From JBDHRG01 sp039807445 (lineage in GTDB: Bacteria > Pseudomonadota > Gammaproteobacteria > Competibacterales > Competibacteraceae), in assembly GCA_039807445.1 (NCBI GenBank), contig JBDHRG010000140.1, forward strand, positions 1-9,927: a stretch of DNA of 9,927 bases. The letters run 5' to 3'. The first letter of the stretch is position 1, and every line of letters begins with the position of its first letter. The position numbers were made by a program, and so were the translations under genes. A model generated the notes under the pieces. It was not told the DNA's origin and did not search any database. It saw only the letters and a program-made list of their open reading frames with translations. Positions 1-4,743 of the stretch are shown here, piece by piece.

Positions 1-90
1 GATGTGCTCTTCCTGGCGCCGCGCCTCGGCGGCGATCGCGGCGGCGAGCTCGGCGTCGTAGTCGGAAATGCGCATGTTTCGCTGGAACAT
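1..90 (-). CDS. glyA: Serine hydroxymethyltransferase, N-terminal fragment
   Basis: GlyA is the cytosolic PLP enzyme that interconverts glycine plus 5,10-methylene-THF with serine plus THF. Only the first 30 codons are inside the window; the rest lies beyond position 1. The visible peptide begins MFQRNMRISDYDAEL and ends RRQEEHI, matching the conserved GlyA N-terminus as I recall it for E. coli (MLKREMNIADYDAEL ... RQEEHI), which leads into the IELIASEN motif. Three in-frame ATGs exist, at 105, 90 and 75. I chose 90 because it aligns with the E. coli start and has AGGA (98-101) eight bases upstream. A long non-coding leader (91-466) precedes it. The nearby glycine betaine demethylase operon would produce glycine, the substrate of this enzyme, but the two are separate transcription units. 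Identification is firm despite the short fragment; the remainder of the gene cannot be assessed. Confidence 0.9.
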   Translation of the reverse strand, partial: MFQRNMRISDYDAELAAAIAAEARRQEEHI

Positions 91-171
91 CCTTTCGATC
101 CTCATGGGTGGCGATGCCCCGGGCGGGGCTGCTGATCATGGACGTGTTCTTGCAGGTCCTTGATTCGGGAG

Positions 172-204
172 CTTACCGGCCCGCCGGGGGCGGGCTTTCC
201 AGAC
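172..204 (+). repeat. REP-like palindrome, copy A
   Basis: The 33-bp unit starts CTTACCGGCC and ends TTTCCAGAC. Its core GCCCGCC/GGCGGGC forms a stem, followed on the plus strand by TTT, so it could also act as a terminator for plus-strand transcripts heading out of glyA antisense. A related unit in the opposite orientation lies at 325-362. They share CTTACCGGCC-GCCGGG-GC-GGCTT and CCAGAC, with a few substitutions and a 5-base length difference. Confidence 0.5.
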
Positions 205-260
205 CACGACACCGGCTTGCCTCGCGACGACGGTGCGCCCGGATGGCCCGGAAGCTGGCC

Positions 261-284
261 GTTCACCGTGGCAGCGCAGTGAAC
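261..284. promoter_or_regulatory. Inverted repeat in glyA leader, possible operator
   Basis: GTTCAC (261-266) and GTGAAC (279-284) are perfect inverted half-sites separated by 12 bp. The spacing would suit a dimeric regulator bound to two successive major grooves, or the arms could form an RNA stem in the glyA leader. No regulator is identified; this is a pattern only. Confidence 0.25.
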
Positions 285-324
285 CGCTGGAGTGGGCGAA
301 GGGGTGGCAGTGTGTGGGATGTCT

Positions 325-362
325 GTCTGGAGCGGCAAGCCTGCTCCCGGCAGGCCGGTAAG
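325..362 (-). repeat. REP-like palindrome, copy B (inverted relative to A)
   Basis: On the minus strand this reads CTTACCGGCCTGCCGGGAGC and ends GCTCCAGAC, matching copy A at most positions. The core GCCTGC-CGGGA-GCAGGC is a 6-bp stem with a 5-base loop. The two units face each other about 120 bp apart, the arrangement of bacterial interspersed mosaic (REP-pair) elements. Whether it is a genome-wide family cannot be told from one window. Confidence 0.5.
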
Positions 363-399
363 ATCACGGCCGGTTTCGGGGGCGAGCCGGATGCGCGAG

Positions 400-430
400 C
401 GCCGCCCCCCGGCAGGCGCCGGGGGCGGCG
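400..430 (-). terminator. Strong GC hairpin downstream of EF-hand gene
   Basis: The arms 400-413 (cgccgccccccggc) and 418-430 (gccgggggcggcg) pair over 13 bp with one extra C and a 4-base loop. It lies 37 bp beyond the EF-hand stop codon. No T-tract follows on the minus strand, so it may be a weak intrinsic terminator or a 3'-end stabilising hairpin. Confidence 0.5.
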
Positions 431-466
431 TGTTCAGCGATAGCCCAAATGCGGCTTCGCTCGGCC

Positions 467-727
467 TCACGAAGCGGTGGACTTGAACTCCGCCGGGCTC
501 AGCTTGCCGTCCTTGTTGGCGTCGGCCTTGTTCATGTCCAGGTTCTTGAGGGCCTTGAGCTCGTCGCCGGACAGCGTGCCGTCCTTGTTGGTGTCGAGCT
601 GTTCGAAGCTCGCGGCCTGCGCCGGCGCGGCCTGCGCGGTGGGGGTGGCCTGCGGTGCGGTTTCGCCGGCGGCGAAGGCCAGGCCGGTGGCCAGCGTCAG
701 GGCGGCAGCGATCAGGGTCTTGTTCAT
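467..727 (-). CDS. Small exported EF-hand protein
   Basis: An 86-residue protein with a Sec signal peptide (MNKTLIAAALTLATGLAFAA, likely cleaved near residues 19-20), then an Ala/Pro/Gln/Thr-rich linker (about 21-40), then two canonical EF-hand loops. Loop 1 (45-56) is DTNKDGTLSGDE and loop 2 (69-80) is DANKDGKLSPAE. Both carry acidic or Asn ligands at positions 1, 3 and 5, Gly at 6 and Glu at 12, so calcium binding is expected, probably in the periplasm. The start at 727 is chosen because the signal peptide begins there and a GAGGTG-like Shine-Dalgarno lies just upstream; the frame is open further upstream but that part does not look coding. The gene stands alone, with an AT-rich upstream region and a GC hairpin after it. 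Function beyond Ca2+ binding is unknown. Confidence 0.88.
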   Translation of the reverse strand: MNKTLIAAALTLATGLAFAAGETAPQATPTAQAAPAQAASFEQLDTNKDGTLSGDELKALKNLDMNKADANKDGKLSPAEFKSTAS

Positions 728-802
728 GGCACACCTCGCGGGTTTCGTTCGACAGGCTCGATCGGCCTGCAAGCGATATCGAGCAGAAGGCGTGCCAAGC
801 CG

Positions 803-823
803 ATTGATCGCTTTTATATCAAT
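803..823 (-). promoter_or_regulatory. AT-rich candidate promoter/operator of EF-hand gene
   Basis: The stretch around 800-830 is the most AT-rich in the window. On the minus strand it contains TATAAA (818-813), a possible -10 box that would give a leader of roughly 80 bases; no good -35 box is visible. It is bracketed by an inverted repeat ATTGAT (803-808) / ATCAAT (818-823). The rest of 728-945 shows no gene. Confidence 0.3.
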
Positions 824-945
824 AATTTGTATGGTTCTGGCTGGCTCGGTTCGCCAAAGCCTGTCGCTGCCGGACGACGGTTTCAGTCCCCCGATCGCAA
901 GCGCTTGATCGACCTGAAATTGGTTTTCGGCCGGCGGCAACACTC

Positions 946-1020
946 ATACGGGTTCCAGAAAGATCCCGCTGTGATTGGCCAGCTCCGCCGCAATGCGCGC
1001 AAAATTCCTGGAACCCGTAT
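946..1020. repeat. Perfect 13-bp inverted repeat closing the gbc operon
   Basis: ATACGGGTTCCAG at 946-958 and CTGGAACCCGTAT at 1008-1020 are perfect inverse complements. The match extends three more bases with one mismatch, and 49 bp separate the core arms. The right arm overlaps by one base the stop codon (1022-1020) of the 85-residue gene, so in the transcript it would form a long-loop hairpin directly at the end of the coding region. There is no T-tract. It could be a terminator, an mRNA 3'-end stabiliser, or the ends of a very short inserted element. Confidence 0.6.
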
Positions 1021-1277
1021 CAGCCGATCACCCCGCGCCGGCGCGCGGCGCCGGCGAAGTGACCGTGCAGCGCGTCGCGCGGGTAGCGCTCGACTTCCTC
1101 GACCAGGCGGCGCAGTTCCTCGGCGAGCGCCGAGTCGGCCGGCTCCGACGAGTCGAGACGGCTGAGCAGCATGCCGGCGGCTTCGGCCGGATCGAGCGCC
1201 GCCGGCAGGGCGAGCAGCCAGCGCAGCAGGTGTTCGCGGGCCAGCGGCGCGGCGTCGGGGACCTCGGGGTGGCCCAT
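1020..1277 (-). CDS. Uncharacterised 85-residue protein coupled to gbcB
   Basis: I do not recognise this family. The gene begins MGHPEVPDAAPLAREHLLRW, one base after the gbcB stop (TGA-C-ATG), and lacks a strong Shine-Dalgarno of its own. That arrangement suggests translation by termination-reinitiation and a role tied to GbcA/GbcB. The protein is predicted mostly helical: a Leu/Ala-rich segment (about 15-40), an acidic amphipathic helix around 45-64 (DSALAEELRRLVEEVERYP), and a basic tail containing ARRRG. It has no cysteines, no signal peptide and no membrane segment, so a metal or iron-sulfur role is unlikely. It could be an assembly or stability partner of the demethylase, or a small regulator. 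Position and coupling argue for a real gene; function is unknown. Confidence 0.72.
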   Translation of the reverse strand: MGHPEVPDAAPLAREHLLRWLLALPAALDPAEAAGMLLSRLDSSEPADSALAEELRRLVEEVERYPRDALHGHFAGAARRRGVIG

Positions 1278-1278
1278 G

Positions 1279-2367
1279 TCAGTAGTCGATCGTCACTTCG
1301 CCGAGCGGATTGGAGCAGCAGGCGAGCACGTAGCCTTCGGCGATCTCGTCGTCGGTGATGCCGCCGTTGTGCACCATGTGCACCTCGCCCGCCGTCTTCC
1401 TGACCTTGCAGGTGCCACAGACGCCGAACATGCACGCGCTCGGGATGTGCAGCCCGGCTTCCTTGGCGACCGTCAAGAGGGTATCGGATTCGCGGCAGTC
1501 GAGGACGAGGTCGCTGGCGGTGAAGCGCACCTTGGCGCCGTGGCTGGCGTCGATCATCACGTCGTCGTGCACCGGGATCTCGGTCTCGTCGTGCACCGGA
1601 GTGACGAAGCTCTCCTCGTGGTAGCGGCGCATGTCGAAGCCGGCCGCGTGCAGGATGTCGCGCACCGCCCGCATGTAGGGTTCGGGGCCGCAGCAGAAGA
1701 TCTCGCGCTCGGCGTAATCGGGGCAGCTCAGCTCGAGCATCAGCTGGTTCAGGCGGCCCGAGTAGCCGGTCCAGGCGCCGTAGGGGTTGGGGCGTTCGCA
1801 GACGAAGGCCACCTTGAACTCGGGCAGGCGCGCGCTGATCGCCTCGAGCTCGGCGCGGAACACGATGTCGGCCGGGGTCTGCGCGCTGTGGATGAAGGTG
1901 ACGTCGGTGTGGATGCCGAAGTCGAACAGCCAGCGCGTCATCGACATCATCGGCGTGATGCCGACGCCGCCCGACAGGAACAGGTACTTGTCGGCGACGT
2001 GGTTGTGGAAGCTGAAGATGCCCGAGGGGCCGAAGGCGCGGACGCGGTCGCCGACCTTCAGGTTTTCGTGCAGCCAGTTCGACACCCGGCCACCGGGCTG
2101 GGTCTTGACGCTGATCGTCAGGCACAGCGGCCGCGACGGGCTCGAGGACAGAGTGTAGGTGCGGTAGACCTTGTCGCCGTCGATGTCGAGCTCGAGCGTG
2201 ATGAACTGCCCCGGCAGGTAGCGGAAATAGCTGGCGTCCGCGGTCTGGAAGCAGAAGGTCTTCACGTTGTGGCTGTCCTGGAGCACCATCGTGCATTCCA
2301 GCAGCTCGGTGTGGCTGTTCCAGGGCTTGGCCTGGTCGAGGCGGGCGATCGCGTCGCGGACGTTCAT
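1279..2367 (-). CDS. gbcB: Glycine betaine demethylase reductase component
   Basis: A 362-residue electron-transfer subunit that would carry electrons from NAD(P)H through FAD and a 2Fe-2S cluster to the Rieske oxygenase encoded just upstream. Domains in order: FAD-binding barrel with RTYTLSS (69-75); NAD-binding domain with GGVGITPMMS (133-142) and CGPEPYM (226-232); a linker around 253-276; and a C-terminal plant-type ferredoxin domain with Cys312, Cys317, Cys320 and Cys350 in C-x4-C-x2-C-x29-C spacing. Length and order match GbcB of Pseudomonas as I recall it; related reductases serve carnitine or stachydrine oxygenases. The linker contains a repeated PVHDE/PVHDD motif from an in-frame 24-bp duplication. 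ATG at 2367 is chosen because the protein aligns from there; GAGAG lies a short distance upstream. It sits 121 bp after gbcA and one base before the next gene. Confidence 0.85.
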   Translation of the reverse strand: MNVRDAIARLDQAKPWNSHTELLECTMVLQDSHNVKTFCFQTADASYFRYLPGQFITLELDIDGDKVYRTYTLSSSPSRPLCLTISVKTQPGGRVSNWLHENLKVGDRVRAFGPSGIFSFHNHVADKYLFLSGGVGITPMMSMTRWLFDFGIHTDVTFIHSAQTPADIVFRAELEAISARLPEFKVAFVCERPNPYGAWTGYSGRLNQLMLELSCPDYAEREIFCCGPEPYMRAVRDILHAAGFDMRRYHEESFVTPVHDETEIPVHDDVMIDASHGAKVRFTASDLVLDCRESDTLLTVAKEAGLHIPSACMFGVCGTCKVRKTAGEVHMVHNGGITDDEIAEGYVLACCSNPLGEVTIDY

Positions 2368-2434
2368 GACGGGGCTCTCGCGGGCTTCGGGCGCTGGATT
2401 CGGCGTCGTGGCGCACGCCGTTCCCGAGCGGTGA

Positions 2435-2468
2435 TTCGGAGTCTCCGAACCCCCCTTTGCAACGGGGG
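2435..2468. repeat. Twin hairpins in the gbcA-gbcB spacer
   Basis: Two palindromes lie back to back: TTCGGAG-T-CTCCGAA (2435-2449, 7-bp arms) and CCCCC-tttgcaac-GGGGG (2451-2468). Further G-runs follow to about 2484. The CCCCC-TTTGCA-GGGGG pattern resembles intergenic repetitive hairpins seen in other bacteria. In the gbc transcript they would sit between oxygenase and reductase and could set their relative mRNA levels by attenuation or protection from exonucleases. Confidence 0.5.
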
Positions 2469-2488
2469 TGCGGGGGATTTCGGGGCGA

Positions 2489-3745
2489 TCAGCGGGCGAC
2501 CACCTTCAGCCGGCGCGCGCCCGGCGTCGACGCAAGCCGCTCGGTCATCTCGCCGGTGTACCAGTCGATGAAGTTCTGCACGCCGAACTCGATGCTCTGC
2601 GAGTACGGACCGGGCTCGTACGCCTTCGAGTTGATGCCGAGCTGGTTCTCTTCGGCCAGCACGCGGTCCTGGTCGTTGGTGGCGAGCCACACGCGGCTCA
2701 GGTTGTCGAGGTCGTAGTCGACGCCTTCGACGGCATCCTTGTGCACCAGCCATTTGGTCGTCACCAGCGTCTCCTGCGGCCCCAGCGGCAGCACGCGGAA
2801 GAACAGCGCGTGGTCGCCCTGCAGGTGGTTCCACGAGTTCGGCAGGCTCAGCAGGCGCAGCGAGCCGAGGTCGCTCGACTTCAGCCGGCCGAGCAGGCGC
2901 TTGACCGCGGTCTTGCCGTCCATCGTCATCGACACGCCGTGCGCGAAGGGCAGGCGCACGACGCGGTAGCGGTTGTCGGGGGAGTGGATCACGCGGTTGG
3001 GCAAGCCGTGCGCATCCCACTCGGCCGCCTTCCTGAGGATGCGCTCGGCGAACTTCGGGTCGACGCGCGGATCGTCGGTGCTGTCGAACTCCGACAGCGT
3101 CTTCAGCAGCTCGGGGTGGTTGCCGGCGCAGTGGTAGCACTCGCGGTTGTTCTCGATCACCAGCTTCCAGTTGGCTTTCTCGACGATGTTGCTCTCGAAC
3201 GCGACCTTGGCGTCCTCGAGCCCGTGCGGGACCATGTACGGCTCGACGTCGCGCCTGAAGGCGGTGAAGTCCGGCGCCTCGCCGTCGGGGGCGATGCTGA
3301 CGAAGACGTAGCCGCCGACGGTCTCGCAGTGCGCCCGCTTCAGCGGGAACTGCTTCGGATCGAAGTCCGCACCCATGTTGCCGGCGAACAGCAGCTTGCC
3401 GTCGAGCTCGTAGGTCCACTGGTGGTAGGGGCAGACCAGCTTGGCGGTGGTGCCCTTGTCCTTGGTGCACAGGCGCGAGCCGCGGTGGCGGCAGGTGTTG
3501 TAGAAGGCGCGCACCTGCATCTCGCGGTCGCGGACGATCAGCAGCGGCGTGTCGCCGATGTTCAGCGTGAAGTAGTTGCCGGGCTTCGGGATCTCGCAGC
3601 TCAGGCCGGCGAGCAGCCAGGCGCGGCCGAAGATGTGCTCCATGTCGAGGCGGAAGAACTCCGGGTCGTTGTAGAAGGGCTGCGGCAGGCTGTAGTCGCG
3701 GCGGCGGGTCTGCAGCAGCTCGAGCATGTGCTGGTGGGCGTCCAT
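2489..3745 (-). CDS. gbcA: Glycine betaine demethylase, Rieske oxygenase component
   Basis: A 418-residue Rieske non-heme iron oxygenase, expected to use O2 to remove one methyl group from glycine betaine, giving dimethylglycine and formaldehyde. The Rieske ligands are Cys85-x-His87 and Cys105-x2-His108. The mononuclear iron site is the 2-His-1-carboxylate set His205 and His210 (in ENNRECYHCAGNHPEL) with Asp360 (in TNDQDRVLAEENQ). Glu202 takes the bridging place that is Asp in naphthalene dioxygenase and Glu in the carnitine/betaine-type alpha3 oxygenases. The ENNRECYHC-NHPEL signature and the adjacent GbcB favour glycine betaine over carnitine, choline or stachydrine, though substrate cannot be read directly. 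The start at 3745 is preceded by GAGGA nine bases upstream; the frame stays open farther upstream without family similarity. It is the first gene of a gbcA-gbcB-85aa operon. Confidence 0.85.
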   Translation of the reverse strand: MDAHQHMLELLQTRRRDYSLPQPFYNDPEFFRLDMEHIFGRAWLLAGLSCEIPKPGNYFTLNIGDTPLLIVRDREMQVRAFYNTCRHRGSRLCTKDKGTTAKLVCPYHQWTYELDGKLLFAGNMGADFDPKQFPLKRAHCETVGGYVFVSIAPDGEAPDFTAFRRDVEPYMVPHGLEDAKVAFESNIVEKANWKLVIENNRECYHCAGNHPELLKTLSEFDSTDDPRVDPKFAERILRKAAEWDAHGLPNRVIHSPDNRYRVVRLPFAHGVSMTMDGKTAVKRLLGRLKSSDLGSLRLLSLPNSWNHLQGDHALFFRVLPLGPQETLVTTKWLVHKDAVEGVDYDLDNLSRVWLATNDQDRVLAEENQLGINSKAYEPGPYSQSIEFGVQNFIDWYTGEMTERLASTPGARRLKVVAR

Positions 3746-4129
3746 GGGGTGCGGTCCTCGGTCGGATAGTGGTCGCGGCGGGCCGCGGGCCGTCGGTTGC
3801 AGCCCTGTCGAACCCGGTGTCGGTCGCACTCTACGGGGGGCTCATGGCGCCGTGTATCGCCGAAACGACGCGATTCTTGGCTGCCGCGACAGGTGCTTTG
3901 GCGCGGCGCAACAGGCCGGAAGCGGCTTTGCTGGAAGCGACGCGCGGCGCGCTGCCGGCGACGGCGGACGACGGCGTGCTCGACCCGCGCAGCGCGCCGG
4001 GAGCACCGCTACCGCCGCCGCGACGATCCGGCCTAAACTGGTGCCCGCCGACCGCCCCGATCGGGTCGGCAGCCACACACTTTGCGGTGCGAACCGCCAG
4101 GAATCGACAACGAGGCAAGGGACAAACTG
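3746..4129. other. Divergent intergenic region between gbcA and the SYLF lipoprotein gene
   Basis: This 384-bp region must hold promoters for gbcA (leftward) and the lipoprotein gene (rightward). Frames crossing it are Arg/Ala/Pro-rich and resemble no family. Toward the lipoprotein gene there is a possible -10 box TAAACT (4034-4039) followed by a leader hairpin GCCGACC (4047-4053) / GGTCGGC (4064-4070). Toward gbcA I see no clear sigma-70 or sigma-54 promoter and cannot assign an operator for a betaine regulator such as GbdR. Confidence 0.55.
4034..4070 (+). promoter_or_regulatory. Candidate -10 box and leader hairpin of SYLF lipoprotein gene
   Basis: TAAACT at 4034-4039 resembles a sigma-70 -10 box and lies 90 bases before the start codon; the -35 region (about 4011-4016) is poor. 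Just after the expected transcription start, GCCGACC/GGTCGGC form a 7-bp stem with a 10-base loop. Confidence 0.28.
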
Positions 4130-4735
4130 ATGAAGTCAATTCGCACCACGATCGCCGCGTCGCTCGCGTTGTCGCTGATGCTGGCCGGCTGCGCCGGCAC
4201 GCCTAGCGGCGGCCAGCAAGGCGAACCGCTGAGCGCGGCCGAGCGGCAGCACAAGCGTGAGGCGATCCGCGGCATCAAGGACAAGACGCTGGCGCAGCTG
4301 TTCGCCGAAAAGCCCGAGGCCAAGGCCGAGCTCGAGAAAGCCGTCGGCTACGGCGTGTTCGAGGGCACGCAGCTCAACGCGCTGCTCTACGTCGGCGCCG
4401 CGGGCTCGGGCATGCTGGTCGACAATGCCGGCGGCAAGGAAACCTTCATGCTGATGACGCGGGCCGGCACCGGGCCGGGCATCGGCTTCAAGGAGTACCG
4501 GCAGGTGCTGGTGTTCAAGTCGCGCGGGCTGTTCGACCTGTTCCGCAGCGTCGGCGCCGATGTCAGCGCTTCGGCCGATGCCACCGCCAAGCTCGGCAGC
4601 AAGGGGGCTTCGCTCGACGGCAGCCTCTCGTTCAACCCGGAGCTGTCGGTGTACCAGTTCACCGACCAGGGGCTGCTGCTGCAGGCGAACTGGGGTGGGG
4701 TCGCCTACCTGCCGTACACGGCGCTCAACGAGTAG
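4130..4735 (+). CDS. SYLF/Ysc84-domain lipoprotein
   Basis: A 201-residue lipoprotein. The signal peptide ends in the lipobox LAGC, with the lipidated cysteine at residue 21; Thr/Pro/Ser follow at +3 to +5 with no Asp at +2, consistent with outer-membrane sorting. A charged helical linker (about 32-68) leads into a Ysc84/SYLF domain (PF04366 type) from about 70 to the end, with VGYGVFEG, GSGMLVDN and GTGPGIGFKEYRQVLVF. Eukaryotic SYLF domains bind phosphoinositides; bacterial members are mostly uncharacterised envelope proteins. ATG 4130 is chosen because it starts the signal peptide and has AAGGGA about seven bases upstream. The gene is monocistronic and ends 8 bp from the end of the convergent hydantoinase gene, so any terminator must lie inside that coding sequence. 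Confidence 0.87.
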   Translation: MKSIRTTIAASLALSLMLAGCAGTPSGGQQGEPLSAAERQHKREAIRGIKDKTLAQLFAEKPEAKAELEKAVGYGVFEGTQLNALLYVGAAGSGMLVDNAGGKETFMLMTRAGTGPGIGFKEYRQVLVFKSRGLFDLFRSVGADVSASADATAKLGSKGASLDGSLSFNPELSVYQFTDQGLLLQANWGGVAYLPYTALNE

Positions 4736-4743
4736 GCACGCGC

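Larger units (their letters stand above)
91..466. other. Non-coding glyA leader rich in hairpins
   Basis: This 376-bp stretch lies between the EF-hand gene and glyA, both on the minus strand. Long frames cross it on both strands, but they are low-complexity Arg/Pro/Gly/Ala products of GC-rich DNA and resemble no family, so I treat it as non-coding. It contains a GC-rich hairpin (400-430), two related palindromes in opposite orientation (325-362 and 172-204) and an inverted repeat GTTCAC-N12-GTGAAC (261-284). I looked for the conserved core of glycine riboswitches and found none. No convincing -35/-10 pair for glyA stands out. Confidence 0.6.

Noticed and set aside
91..466. Glycine riboswitch upstream of glyA
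   Set aside because: The leader is long and structured, but I could not find the conserved glycine aptamer core on the minus strand; the hairpins look like REP-type repeats and a terminator.
102..734. A 210-codon minus-strand frame spanning the glyA leader and the EF-hand gene
   Set aside because: It is out of frame with the EF-hand protein, and its product is compositionally biased with no domain.
1171..2571. A 466-codon plus-strand open frame opposite gbcB
   Set aside because: It is antisense to a gene with clear FAD, NAD and 2Fe-2S motifs; its own sequence shows only low-complexity, Val/Ala/Asp/His-rich composition.
2468..3769. A 433-codon plus-strand open frame opposite gbcA
   Set aside because: It is antisense to the Rieske oxygenase gene, Val/Ala/Gln/Arg-rich and without family features.
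3746..4129. Small genes in the gbcA/SYLF divergent region
   Set aside because: Several frames of 70-145 codons exist on both strands, but none has a credible ribosome site together with a protein-like composition or known motif.
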